DNA of 64,000 bases from Sisyra terminalis (GCA_958496175.1 OY292277.1:4278001-4342000); one strand, 5' to 3'. Shown: positions 47,519-59,748, counted from the stretch's first letter. Numbers and translations are program-made. Notes: generated by a model not told the origin, from the sequence alone.

Positions 47519-50350
47519 CACCAACTTTTTTAAAAAAACAGATATTTTGACGTGAGAATTTTTGATTGAAAATAAGGGTGCTTTTTGGATATTAAGTCAA
47601 AATAAGGTGAAAAAATGAATATTTTAAATCAAAAAAATTACTGTATATTTGGGACATAGAAAGGTAAGTTTTCACCAAATTTCGTGGAAAAATATTTTTT
47701 TTTGCAAAAAGTATAAATAAAAAACCAAAAACTCGGTTATTCGAATTTTTCACATAAATTTTGAGGTTATGTGAAAAAAGTGTCGATACAAAAGTTGTAG
47801 ATCTTTTAATTACCTACAACTTTGCCATTTAACTTTTTTTAATAGAACTTGCAGTTTTACCGGAAATCGAGATTAACCGTTTTTTATCCTTAAAAATCAC
47901 CCCCTACCCCTTCCCGACCTCAGATCGCCCGTAATTTATTTTTTCTTTCATTTTTGTTATATGTATTCTCTACTTTTTCCAATGGGTTTCATCCTACTAT
48001 AATTTTTTTTTGGTTTCAAAAATTATTGACCCTGGTCTAGAAATCAATACGTTTAAAATATTTTTAACATTTTTAAACGATTTCTAATGGGTTTTTTGAT
48101 CATTTAAATATTTGTAAATACCTTTTTACTATCATTTCAAAATATGGAATATAAGGAAATTTTTATAAATCAATGGCAAAAAAATTTGCAACCGATGCAC
48201 ATCGTTTAGTAGCATACTTGATCACCAGTCATATAAGTGTCTTTATCCATTATGATTTTGTACTTATTACCTTTTCTATCTTGTTAAAATGCAACCTAAT
48301 ATTCAAAAGTAGAAAATATTTTTTAAATACACAACAATTAATTATTGATTAAATCTTCATTGTCAAAAAAACTACCTTAAACCCAAAAAAACAATACATA
48401 AACAAAAAAAAAACAATCAATTTAATTCCCTCAGATATCATTCGAAATCCTGGTTGAAAATAAAACGAACGAAATTAAATTTCCACACATCAAACTCTAA
48501 TACAATCGTAAAAATAGATCTTTTCAATATATTATTTCGAGACGCTCGATTTGATTAGCTCAACAAAAAAAAAAATTGTTCACTTCATGTCCAACAATTG
48601 AAGCAATTTATTCCACTGGCAAATCCCATCATCTCTCCAACAATATAAACGATATTTTAATCAACATAGAATCGAATAATATAAAATCTTTATTTTTTTT
48701 TCATTTGGCAAACATCGTTGTTTTAAAAGCACTCGTGTCATTTTTGCAAGCTCGATTTTTAGTGCTTTTATACAGTGAAAACAAGCACATAGATATAGTA
48801 TAAGAGACAAAATCTGTACAATTATAAATCCGGCTTTGCCCTGTGGCTCGTAAATTATGATGAGTTTCTTCGAAATTACACTCAATCTCTCGAGCTTTTC
48901 AAGCTCGAAACGTTTAGCAGCGAAATATACAAAGGGAGTTTTTTGACCCAATTTTATGGTGCCTAGCTCTTGAAATGAATAAATAATTGTTTGAAAAACG
49001 TTTTACAGTTTTATGAGTGTAAAATATTTTCAATTGCCATAGTTACATGACGATTAAAGAGGAAAGTGCCGCATGACCTACCTAATACTTAAGAGACACT
49101 ACAATGGAAGTGTTTTCTATCATGCTATTTTTTTTGCCGGCAAATTGGATAAAAGAACCGCAATCCTGACGCCAATAATTGATTGAAAATTTCAGAAGGT
49201 ATAACTGAATCATTTTTAATATTGTTGGTGAAAAATTCTTTCAATTCTAATGTATCATTACCATTTTTTTCAGTATTTTGATTTAACTTTTCTATAAATC
49301 AAAAAAACAGCCAAAGTTTTCTGAAATTCTCCCAAATATCCTGACTGAAATTTGCTTTTTTCCACCGCATAAGTAAAAAAACGTCTTGGCTTTGATAAAC
49401 TTTGCTTCAAGAGATTGTTACGATTTTTCTGCATCAATCGTTTATTTTGAAAATGATGTAAGTCAATTTTAAGCACAGCTTTTACAATTGCTTTTGAATT
49501 CATCCTTATATCTAAATTTCACAGATTATTGACTTAATATTAGTTTAATTGTTACAGCAATTATAACTTCTTTTATTGCACTATATGTATTGTAGTCTAA
49601 TAAGTACGTTTAGTCAATGATGTCGCATAAAAGGAATAGATTAATCCATACCATACTGGAGACTTAACAGTTATTTTTTGTTTCACTGTTGCTTAGTAAG
49701 TATAGGGCAAGATTGTTGGGATATTCATCCAGTTTCTTAGGTATTTTTCGCTTAACTCTGCTAATTTTTTTTTTCACTACCATTTTCTTATCCTCTTGTA
49801 TTTTGCTGTTAAAAACACAACAAGGAGCATTGATAGTTTGTTGTAGAGTTTTGACTCAAACTTCTGAAGTATTGCTATATTGGAATTGAAATGAGTTTCT
49901 CTATATTGGCATCATCTAAATTTTGTTAATGAAGAATTTATTTTCGGTGGACAGTAAGGATGACTTCGCGAACAACTAAAACATGATGCTGAATTTCCTG
50001 TTTATAATGTGGGGCCAAGTAAACCCTCTATCTAAATACATATCCTGATATAAGATCACATTCTTCTATGGCAACGTTAAGTCGTTGATAATAACAGGGA
50101 AACATGGTAAAGGTAACATTTACTGATTTTATAGAGTTAATTTTAATTCTCCACTTTTTAGCCCATTCTTCGATTTCATCTTAATAATTTTGCAGCTTTG
50201 ATGCAAATTCATTCTTGCAATTCATTCTTCATAGCAAGGACCTTTCGCACAAGAAATCCTTCCCAATAATTGGTTCCTTTTATCAACGAATTACTTTTCA
50301 TTGGCAATAAATCCTTCCTTGCCAATAAGCAATTAAACACAAAGAAACAC
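47519..50350. other. AT-rich stretch with no recognised gene
   Basis: Open frames reach 96 codons (48661-48951, - strand) but none is recognised. No repeat was identified by eye. Confidence 0.5.
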
Positions 50351-50770
50351 AGGCCAAAGCTCGCAAAAAGCTGTAGAGCCAGAGGGAGAAGAAGTTAAAT
50401 AATACCCAGTACATTATCTTAAAGAAATCCAGGATTAATGGGTTTAAGTGCTATCATCTCGTTCCATATTTTGATTTGAAAGAATAGACCAAATAATCGA
50501 ACTATGGACTTGGGTTAATTATTTATCAGGACCATAATTGAAAAAATAACACTGCAATCTAAGACTTAAAGCTCTCTCTCCACTGAGTCCTTGTTGTACC
50601 TTTATAATTTATTTATTCCGGATTATATTATCTCTATAAAATATGGTATAAATACTCAACTTATAAAGAGTTCTTTTTAAAATTTAGTCTACTGAATTTC
50701 AAGTTAATTCAGTGTAAGCCCTTATCGGCAACTTTAGAAGATAAAAAATATCAAAATTGGATTAGATTTT

Positions 50771-50984
50771 TTCCAAGCCATCTATTAGTTGATGACCACT
50801 GATGAAGATTACTTGGCAATCGAAATACGTATCTAGGCAATACATCAGTTATTAATTTGAATGAATTTTTGTTCAAATTTATGTTTATAGTTTACTTTTG
50901 TAAATTTTATTACATTAAAAAAAATCTTAATATATTTTAGATAATGTATAAACAGTATAACTGCTCAAAATCAACAGAAAAATC
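50771..50984 (+). mobile_element. Palindromic hammerhead-type element, copy 3 (truncated)
   Basis: Contains gatgaccactgatgaagatt, a degraded form of aatttgaac ... gttcaaattt, and the right end gtataaacagtataactg then ctcaaaatcaacag. The mirror arms of the host palindrome resume on both sides (ggattagatttttt, aaaaatctaaccc), placing its insertion after the palindrome formed. Confidence 0.7.
50799..50846 (+). ncRNA. Hammerhead-ribozyme-like core, copy 3
   Basis: CTGATGA, stem II gattac/gcaatc (one mismatch), GAAA (50822-50825), then acgtat/atacat with one mismatch, ending in ATC in place of GTC. Confidence 0.45.
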
Positions 50985-51441
50985 TAACCCAAATTTGATA
51001 ATTTAGAAATTCCGGAGTTGCCGATAATGCCTTACACTTACTTCATAAGTCGATTGTTTAAGATAATAATAATAATATAGCTAGAAATAAATGAATTGTA
51101 AAGGTACAATAAGGACTCAGGGGAGAGAACTTTAAGCCTTAGGTTACAGGTTGTGATTTTTCCAATTATGGTCCTGGTTAATTATTAGCCTAAATCCAAC
51201 AATCATTCATGGGTCTACTATTTTTTTCAACAAAGAAATCATTTTTTAAACGATGAAAGACAATTCCAGGGTACAGTCAAATTTTAACATCGTATTTAAT
51301 CGATTCTTCCGGATCCAAATATGGAACAAAATGATAACACTAATTCAATTAAAGCAGGAGTTCTTTAAAGTAATGTACTGGGTTCATTATTTTACTTCTT
51401 CTTCTCCCTCTGGCTCTACAGCTTTACGCGAGCTTTGGCTT

Positions 51442-51899
51442 GTATTAATAAGAATAATTTCTCCATAACTCCCATTCTGCTATTTTCGTTTTCCAGTTGT
51501 GCATATTTATTTATCGTAAGTCAGCATTCGTAAACCGGAAATTTGGTTTTTTTTTGACATTCTCAAGATAGCCATGGTTTTAACGTGATTGGTCCATTAC
51601 AGTTTTTATGATCGTACAATGTCTTTTTTCTTTTTTCAAAGTTTGTTCTTATGCACCAAATTCCTCATTCTTAGACGGGTCCCTTGTTGCTTTTGACACT
51701 CGAAAATGCATCGTAGGTGAATAAATTTTAGGTTTTATAGCCAAAAATTATTACTGGTGTTATGATCGTTTTATTTTTACTGTACTTATCGGACATACTA
51801 GTAACGGATGAAAATTTAGTAGTTACATTTGTAGATGATACAGTGATCAATAGCAACGGTGGAAATTTTAGATTAGGCATCAATATGTTATATATATTA
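51442..51899. other. AT-rich stretch with no recognised gene
   Basis: Nothing was recognised apart from short open frames. Confidence 0.5.
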
Positions 51900-52853
51900 T
51901 ACTGGGTCAAAAAAATCGACTATTTTTTTTAAAAGTATATCGAAAATATTGTTCTAGGTAACAAAAAAAAATATTGGGAAGAATTGAGTCCGTAATATTA
52001 ATATTAAGAGGTCTATCATCTTTAATTTCGATTTTTTATTTGTGCTTTCATTTTTGCATCAATGCTGTCAAACTATCAAGATAAAAATATTTATCTGCAC
52101 ATATATTTATAGAAAATTAAATTCCCTACAAAAAAGGTCTTCTTGAAAATTTTTGCCAGACACGCCGTTTCCTAATAATCAAGCTTCAGACATTGATATA
52201 ATTTTTAGATTTATCTTCTTTATTTTGGAGTTTTGTGGCTAACGAACAAATAAATAAATAGAAATGAACAATATAGATTCTTGAAGGTAATTTAATGCTC
52301 TACAAAAAAGGTCTCCTGACGTTTTTACATAAAATCACTCTTTCAAAATTGGTTCAACAACGAAAAAAACAATAATTTTTCCTTTAACTTTAATTGTGAA
52401 TAACTTTTGAAAAAGTGATTTTATGTAAAAACGTTTAACTTTTTTGTACATCATTAAATTCCCTTCAAGAATATATATTGTTCATTTCTTTATACTTATT
52501 TGTTTGTTAGTTACAAAATTCCAAAATATAGAAGATATATATAAAAATTATATCAATGTCTGATTATTCGGATTATTGATTATTCGGAAACGGCGTGTCT
52601 GGCAAAAATGTTGAAAGAGACGTTTTTTGTAGGGAATTTCATTTTCTATAAATATATGTGCAAATAATTTTTTTCACCTTAATAGTATGGCAGCATTGAT
52701 GCCAAAATGAAATCACAAATAAAAAATCGAAATTAAAGATGATAGACCTCTTAATATTAATATTAAGGACTCAAACCTACCCGATAATTTTTTTGGTCAC
52801 CTTGGACAATATTTTCGATATACTTTTCAAAAAAAAAATTTTTTTGGTCCAGG
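51900..52853. mobile_element. Foldback element FB2, copy 2
   Basis: Starts actgggtcaaaaaaatcgac and ends with the complement of cctggaccaaaaaa. Centre is near 52375. The internal palindrome ttaatattaatattaagagg is in both arms. Same arrangement as 34792-35756. Confidence 0.8.
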
Positions 52854-52939
52854 TATATAATTATGGTGAAAAAAAATATTAAAATCTCTATTTTTCGAAG
52901 AAAAAAGTTTAGTTAAACTTTTAATGCAACAATATAAAT

Positions 52940-53210
52940 AAAAATTTTCAAAGAGACGTTTTTTGTAGGGAATTTAATTTTCTATAAATATATGTGCAAA
53001 TGATTTTTTTTTACTTTGATAGTTTGACAGCTTTAACGCAAAAATGAAAGCACAAATAAAAAATCAAAATTAAAGATGATAGACCTCTTAATATTAATAT
53101 TAAGGGCTCAAACCTTCCCGATAATTTTTGTTGTCACCTTAAACAATATTTTTGATAAACTTTTCCAAAAAAAAAAATAGTCGAATTTTTTGGCGCAGTC
53201 TAATACAATA
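52940..53210 (-). mobile_element. FB2 solo right arm
   Basis: tttttgtagggaatttaatt, gacctcttaatattaatatt and the end ttttttggcgcagtc followed by TA match the right arm of FB2 copy 1. The left arm is absent. Confidence 0.75.
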
Positions 53211-53228
53211 TATATTGTATAAACAGTA

Positions 53229-53959
53229 GGGTGGGTCAAAAAAATCGATTTTTTTTCACATGTGACACGGAAAAATGGGTTGCTAGACATCTTAAAAAAA
53301 TTCTCACCAAGTATGAGCTCTTAATTTTAATAGGAAGATCCTCCGCATCGCAGTTTTGTATTTTTTTCTCAGTCCAATAGAAAAAAATTCATACCTCAAT
53401 ATTTATCGATTGTAAAATTAATTTAATTAATTAATAAAATTGAAATTTTTCGAATATCTCATCAAAAACTTTTAAAATCCGTACACATGAAAGTTTGATG
53501 ATGAATATCTTTTGAACGGTTAATTTAATCGCCAAAACATAAGAAACCATTTTTATAGAACAGTTAATTTCCAACAAAAAATTGTATTGCGCATTGTATA
53601 AGAGTCATTTATTGTCGAGTTATAAAATTCATAAACAAAAATTTGTCTTAAAATAATCAAAATTAAATCCTTAATATCTTTCAAATGGTGAGGCTTACGG
53701 AAAAAATATCGGATACCTTTTTTGTAGAGCATTAAATTTCCTAAAAAATTTGTACCGAACGTTTTTCTGTACAATCGATAAATGATGAGGTATGAATTTT
53801 TTTCTATTGGACTGAAAAAAAAATATAAAACTACGATGCGGAGGATCTTCCTATTAAAATTAAGAGCTCATACTTGGTGAGAATTTTTTTAAGGTGTCTA
53901 GCAACCCATTTTTCCGTGTCACTTGTAAAAAAAAAATAATCGATTTTTTTGACCCACCC
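53229..53959. mobile_element. Foldback element FB1, copy 2 (0.73 kb, TA target duplication)
   Basis: gggtgggtcaaaaaaatcga and its exact inverse at 53940-53959 are flanked by TA (53227-53228, 53960-53961). The left arm is shortened relative to copy 1, while the right arm is long, so it is an internally deleted derivative. Shared blocks are cctccgcatcgcag and caagtatgagctcttaattt. Confidence 0.85.
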
Positions 53960-54053
53960 TAATAAATAGTATCAAATTTGACTTTTAAAAAACGATAGAC
54001 AAATAAGAATAGAACATTTGGATAGTTCAGATAAGAATTAGAGCGGAAAAAAA

Positions 54054-54524
54054 ATGGAGAAATTAGTGGTGCAATATATTGAAGGACAGTGCAAGAATTA
54101 TGTCACTTTGCAGGAAGTTGGAGCTACAAGAACTAAGAGCTCAACTTTGGTTACAATTATAAAAGTTAATCTGTATCTTTTACTTCTAAGAATCTTAATA
54201 AAGATAACCTTCGAAGAAGATATCATTAATGTATACAAAAATTTTTTGTATAAACCTTTCCTCTCCCTTTTTGTCTTTCCAATTCCCATTTTTTTCAATC
54301 AAAATCTCAACCTCCTATTTTTTATAAAAAAGCACATTCTCATATTCCTGGAAATTGAAGAGATTTTAGTTTTTACAAAAAAAAATCTCCACTTTGATTC
54401 GTATATAAAATCAATAGCTCATTTCCGTGAAATCCAAACAATTTCCGTCATTCTCCTTCTCAACCAAGAGTCAAGTTATAGCTGCACATGTACGTATAAA
54501 TTCCTGCAGGACTTCAACATATAA
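54054..54524 (+). other. 156-codon open frame, no recognised function
   Basis: Begins MEKLVVQYIEGQCKNYVTLQ and becomes strongly hydrophobic and F/L/I-rich. It could be read as membrane segments, but AT-rich DNA gives this by chance. No family was recognised, and there is no splice or promoter support. Confidence 0.13.
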
Positions 54525-54539
54525 AAATTGAAATAGGGA

Positions 54540-55010
54540 AGGGGGATGAAAATATTTAGTGTGTATAACACCGAAACACATATTACCCGGTTGATGAGCT
54601 TTTGGATAAAACAGTGCCAGAATATTGAACCACCAACGTGCGGTTTGACTCACGGAGATAATTCGATAAGGAAGTTGGTCCAATGGATTCCGAGATGACA
54701 TGAAACCACAACACTCTACCTACCACCCCATGCTCACCATCAGGCTTGCCTGATGAGGCTGACATTCGCACAAAAGCGTTCATTCGTCCCATTTCTTGTC
54801 GCTCTTATCGACCACGGCAAATTACTCACATCTTTGCCATTCGCGGTTTTTATGACTTTAGGGATTTTGGTGCTGGCATTTGCCATCAAGCACACGAGAA
54901 TACCATTCTTCTTTGTACAACAGAGGCGCGACAGACGTTTTGACCGGCCGTCATTGCTCATCATTGCGACAGCCGAGCAATTCCCTCGGTGCAATTGCAA
55001 AATTTAATCA
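54540..55010. other. GC-richer island with overlapping open frames on both strands
   Basis: Base composition departs from the surroundings. Open frames of 65-86 codons overlap on both strands, including 54753-55007 (+), which has one hydrophobic segment (LPFAVFMTLGILVLAFAI), and 54740-55000 (-). No family was recognised. A short hairpin caggcttgcctg lies at 54742-54753. It could be an exon, a conserved regulatory block or a captured gene fragment. Confidence 0.3.
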
Positions 55011-55719
55011 TTTTCCTCGTCTATTCTTTCCAAGTCAAACATAAAGTGTGAATAGCAGTGAGAAAATTTACCGACAGAAAAAAAAAGCTCAAGTGTAATC
55101 GAAAAGCTCATTCTCCTGTAATAATTTACTAAATGCAAAATAAATAAATCCTTTACTGTGAAAACAATTCAATGAAAGTAGTCAATAAAAATTGACTTTT
55201 TCGACAAAATCAAGAAGTGATATTTCACATTCGTCAACAATTAATCATTTGCAATTATTATAGCAGCAAAAACGGAAGCTGATTAATTTGAAATGAAACC
55301 AAATTACGTTTGGTTGCGAGACTTTCATTGTTTGGGGGATGATTTGGCACAAATTTATTTCATTCCATTTCGGCTGTAAAGTTGTAAATGTGATTGTGTT
55401 TAAGTTTTGAAATCATGACAAAGCACATTTGCGACGAGTCGTATCTTTGCCTGAATAAATGCCTTGCATATGTCATCAATTACCTAATATATATATAAAG
55501 TGATAAATTCCCTATCGTTTAAAAGCCAAAAATTAATTAACTTCACCCCCAAAAATATTCCAAAGTGTAATACAATCATAGTTAATTGAGTCTTATCATT
55601 GAAAACTGTACAGGATGTTCAAGATACGTGGAAATAAAAAAAAAAGATTTTCTTTTAACATTTGTATAAAATCCTGATTGCTCTCATGCATGATATGGTA
55701 AATAATGTTCACATTATGT

Positions 55720-56152
55720 TCTTGGGAACTTGGACTCAAATAATAAGACGTTAAATTTTCAAATCATCTCAACGTTTCGTTGGTATTTATTTACAAGTTC
55801 TTCAGGAGAATTTTTGAATAATTAATTATTCATGAATAATTTTAATTATAATAACTAAAAGTATAATTACCACTAGCGTACTCACTTGGATATCTTGTTA
55901 AAAATGATTATTTAAATAACGTTTATTTTAACCCTGGAATGAGTATGACCAGCAATTATTGTATTTAACTTAACTTAATCTTGTTTTATATATTTGTTTT
56001 AATTTTTGACCAGGTATAATGAGCCAATATTTACAACGAGGATGTTAACCTCAAAAATTCTTCTGAAGTAGTTGCAAATAAATACCAACGAAACGTTGAG
56101 ATAATTTGAAAATTTAACGTCTTATTATTTGAGTCCAAGTTTCCAAAAACAT
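55720..56152. repeat. Inverted repeat with opposed hammerhead-like motifs
   Basis: gaacttggactcaaataata through aacgtttcgttggtattt (55727-55790) is mirrored by aataccaacgaaacgttgag through gagtccaagttt (56091-56147). The loop is about 0.22 kb. This resembles the inverted terminal sequences of Penelope-like elements, but no reverse transcriptase lies between. Confidence 0.75.
55775..55805 (-). ncRNA. Hammerhead-like motif (CTGAAGA ... GAAA)
   Basis: - strand CTGAAGA is a full CUGANGA core, and GAAACG follows after a weak stem II (ttg/caa). The stems are poor, so it is probably a relic. The mirror copy at 56063-56103 reads CTGAAGTA with a better stem (gttg/caac). Confidence 0.35.
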
Positions 56153-57226
56153 TATTAATTATTTGTATAAAAGAAATTTCTGTTTTTTACCTTAAATTGA
56201 CAACAAAATTTTCAACTATCCTTAATATAAAAATAAAGCTTTTTAATGCCTTATACCTAAAGCTTTAAGAACTTGAAGTTGCCACCAAAATATTGAATTA
56301 ATTTTGTGGTGCCAGAATTCATTGATTTTCTTAATTAGTATAATATTTTGGTGATTTGAGAACCAGCTAAAATTGGTAGTCTTTAAAATAATATCAGACA
56401 CTTGTTTAAGTACCAACGGATACATAGAGAAAGGGGTAAGGGGTACAAACCAGGGAAAATAGGACTTTTTTTAACTTTTCTACAAATTTTTAACTTTGCA
56501 CCTAATTTTTATAAATTTTTGAAACTTATATTTTTATCATTTGAAAAATGGCAAAATTTTTAACCATTAATTTATAAAAAATTAAGCTTTTCAACGCCAA
56601 GTTATGAAAAGCTTTTGAAACTTAATTTACCCAGAAAAGTTTGTATAAATTTTTTCGAGACGTAAAAACAAAATAATTTCTCGTACCAAAAAAAAATTTT
56701 TAACTTTAAAAAATCTTCAAAATTTAAGCTCTAAGGAATATTCACTACTTGGTTAAATATTTCCGAGTTTTTCAATAGAAAATCCAATTTATTTCAACTA
56801 TTGCACTACTTAAATCTTTTAAAACTGTAAAATTTCATTCAATAAATATTTATTTAGCACTCCAAAAACTATCTTTTATCAAAAATTAAGAAATTAAAGC
56901 AAAAAATGGCATTGTGAAAAAGCAAACATCACAAACTGCTTAAAGGCATTGCTAGTAATCAATCAAAGTTGGCTTTGTAATTCACTTATAGGTCATTCCT
57001 ATCAAACATCAGTGGTCACCAAACTTTTATTTTTTGGTGATATTTCACTAATTATGGCTTATTACACGTATGTATCTTCAAAATGGCTTAGTCGCAAAAT
57101 AGTTAAACTAACACTTAACTAATTCACCGAAATAATTATTTCTCACTTTCCTCAGATTTCAATTCTGTGTACCCCAGTTGAAGAATCACTGGTATTGATT
57201 AAATCAAACACTGTTTATTGTAGTAT
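56153..57226. other. AT-rich stretch with no recognised gene
   Basis: No repeat or gene was recognised. A short inverted pair (aatcactggtattg, tatcagtgatt) lies at 57186-57234. Confidence 0.5.
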
Positions 57227-57441
57227 CAGTGATTCTCAAACGTTTGGCACGAGCAATTCAAAATAAAATCCAATATAGTTTTCCATTTGAAAATTGCTAC
57301 TTCATCAATACACCTATAATAAATTAAAGATCTATAATTATTTTATTTTGATAACAGTTCCGATAACATCACGAAATAATGAATAAATCATTTTTAGATG
57401 AGAGGAAAAAGAGTCGCAAATATTAAAAGTTTGAGAAACAA
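57227..57441. mobile_element. Possible hAT-type MITE (weak)
   Basis: cagtgattctcaaacgttt at the left resembles hAT terminal repeats, and aaaagtttgagaaac at the right is its inverse. I could not find a convincing 8-bp target duplication. Confidence 0.35.
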
Positions 57442-57479
57442 TATTGCATACTTCTATTGTTTGGAAATATAGTTAGCAT

Positions 57480-58800
57480 GAACAAAAGTAGATACCTAAT
57501 TTAAGTCTTTTTCATTTGTTCCATTTTTTTTTCTCTGTCTCTTTCAATCGAAACGACAATATGGTGGCCAAAATTCAAATTTTTCAATATAAGAAAAAAT
57601 AAATTTTCAGAAGGAAAAAAATCTTTGAATAGTTTTATTACGTAAGTTTGAATTAAGATTTTAAGACAATCCAGTCGTTCCCAAACAGTGCACCACGGCA
57701 CCTAAGGTGCCGTAAAAATTATCCAAAAAAAATATACTATTCATATTATCATATTATTCATATTATTATTACATGTTAATATTAGATCAGTGTTTGCGAT
57801 CATGTGGCATCTCCGCTACTGATCGTCGGGTTTTAGTACTTTGGTTTGCCTTGAGATTCTACATCGCGATAATATTTTGATACCTTATGGTCGCCGAAAA
57901 TCGAAAAAGTTTGGGAGCCTCTGAGTCACCTACTCTAACATGTACATATTTAGGAATCAGAATAAATAGGCATTAGCTTTCAGTATCTCTGTTTCTTCCT
58001 TATTTCGCTAATATTTTCTCAACATTTTTTTTTTTTAATGGAAAAACTTTACCACCGAACTTTAATTTTAATAAAATTATTAAGTAAAAAGCCACTTTCT
58101 AAAGAGATAAAAATTAAATTAGAAGTTAGAAATATACCTTTGATAAAATTGCATTCATATTTGAAATTCATGCACTCCAAAAAAAAAAAACTACCCAAAA
58201 GAACCTGAACCATTGTTGGTTTTTATATTAAAAGTTTGGGACGCACTATTGTAGAGTTCTATTGATTAAATTGCATCAATTTGACAAACATAGCTAGCAT
58301 TTGTTTCAGTAAAAGCTTAATTTCAATCTTTCTTCTTTGTTCTATTCTCTTCTCTCCATCTCTTTCCATTGAAACGATATTATGGTGGCCAAAATTCAAT
58401 TTTAAAAATATTATTAAAAAAAAAATTTTTTGAAAAGAATTAGTAAAAACAATAAAATTTGGGGTGAGATAAAGGGGATGCAGATCATATTCCATATAAA
58501 ATAGAGATCATAATCTTAAATACGAATCAGATAAATTAGTTAAGAAATACAACCTATACGAATTAGGTAAATAAAAATATAGGAAGTATCAGATTTAACC
58601 TTCTTTCTTCTTCCTTAGTTTTCCTCATTTATCCCTATCTCTTTTCATTGAAAAAACAAAATGACTACCGGAATTTAATCTCAATAGAATTGTTAATAGA
58701 AAATCAATTCCATAAAGAAACGACTATGAAATTAATAGCACGAGACATACTTGTGTAAAATTGTATTCATATTGAAAATTAATGTTCACCAAAATTTTTT
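57480..58800 (+). repeat. Degenerate direct repeats around a gatggtggcc-like block
   Basis: tctctgtctctttcaatcga followed by aatatggtggccaaaattca (57530-57577) recurs as ctctccatctctttccattg ... ttatggtggccaaaattcaa (58350-58400). Decayed forms appear near 58000 and 58630. tgataaaattgcattcat near 58140 recurs as tgtaaaattgtattcat near 58750. The spacing is irregular and the hAT-type MITE sits inside the first unit. Confidence 0.45.
57672..57923. mobile_element. hAT-type MITE (252 bp)
   Basis: Ends cagtcgttcccaaacagtg and cagaggctcccaaacttt (reverse strand) follow the hAT terminal pattern, and cacggcacctaaggtgccgt is a subterminal palindrome. The 8-bp flanks agacaatc and agtcacct agree at four or five positions, as expected for an old insertion. 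It has no transposase. Confidence 0.65.
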
Positions 58801-58849
58801 TGGGCTTTCACAAAAATCGTTACTATATATCAAAAAAAAAAATTTACCT

Positions 58850-58998
58850 GAACACACTGTAAAAACTTTGACGAAAACAAACCAAAAATAAGGGATGAAA
58901 TCCACCATCAAAGTGCCAAAAATCACCCTAAACTTCAAGTGCTTGTACGTGTTATTTAAATAGGGGATGATTTGCAAACCACAATCATATTTATGTCC
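58850..58998 (-). mobile_element. Solo arm of the satellite-bearing TIR element
   Basis: aaatccaccatcaaagtgcc, ctaaacttcaagtgc, taggggatgatttgcaaacc parallels 26203-26295 (accatcaaagtgccagaaga, ctaaacttcaatcgc, aagggatgattttcgaacc). The arm family is therefore dispersed beyond the satellite locus. Confidence 0.65.
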
Positions 58999-59442
58999 GT
59001 GGTAACGGATAAAGCATTGTCGATTTACTTCTTCCTATAAATGTTTTTCCCCAACCAATATTTTTAATCGAAAGTTAAGGAGAAAGAAAAAGAAGTTTAC
59101 ACCTACTGTTTTTGCAAGTACTTTTGCATCTTTTTATACTCATTCGAAATTTTCGCATTATTAAAGATATACGTTAAATATTTCTGTTAAATTACTAAAA
59201 TTTCTAAAAATAGTTTTCTCCATATATTCCTTGTGTTAAATTTATTGGCATTCAACGCCCATAAATCCCAATGCAACCACTTAACCAACAATGGTAATTG
59301 TCTAATTTCCTTCTCAACTCAATCAACTGTAGTTGGTTTATTGCCAACATTGGCCAATGCTTACACTAACACCAACCCTAATTGTCAACTAATCGCCGAT
59401 TAAACTTGGAATGTTTTTTTTTTCCACCTACTTTGGTTCTAG

Positions 59443-59549
59443 ATGGCAGGCGTCTTTCGTTAAAGATTTCCAGGTCAAAGAATCCGGACGGCATACAAGA
59501 GTTGGTATATCCCGGCCGCACGACGGGTGAACTGATGAAGTGGATTAGC
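59443..59549 (+). other. Possible coding exon with splice-type borders
   Basis: A long pyrimidine tract and ctag (ending 59442) precede a GC-richer block. One frame reads DGRRLSLKISRSKNPDGIQE then LVYPGRTTGELMKWIS up to a gtaaca donor (59550). Another frame reads WQASFVKDFQVKESGRHTR up to a gtgaac donor (59527). The first looks more like real protein (a basic then GRTTGELMKW segment), but I do not recognise the family. The unusual composition for this window is the main support. Confidence 0.4.
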
Positions 59550-59748
59550 GTAACATTTTCGGTTGATTACACTAACACTTTATGACTTTGTGTGCAAATT
59601 ACGAAGGAATTAAATGTGAAAATCATTGAGTCGATAAAATGTTTAACAAGTCTTACATATACGTTATATATATTATAAACATCCGAGTCGCTACGCGTTA
59701 ACGATTTGAGATTGCTCCTTCTTCGCCTCAATCTCACCATAAATATTA

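Larger units (their letters stand above)
50351..51441. repeat. 1.1-kb palindrome interrupted by a hammerhead-type element
   Basis: aggccaaagctcgc and gctgtagagccagagggaga near 50351-50390 pair with tctccctctggctctacagc and gcgagctttggct near 51407-51441. Further pairs follow inward (aattatggtcctg, aaggactca, ttatcggcaact). The arms have diverged and carry indels. The middle (about 50771-50984) is copy 3 of the hammerhead-type element. Confidence 0.8.

Noticed and set aside
48661..48951. 96-codon - strand frame as a gene
   Set aside because: Low-complexity AT-driven composition, no recognised domain, no splice or promoter context.
54742..54757. Hammerhead core at cctgatgaggctga
   Set aside because: CTGATGAG is present, but no stem II followed by GAAA lies within range.
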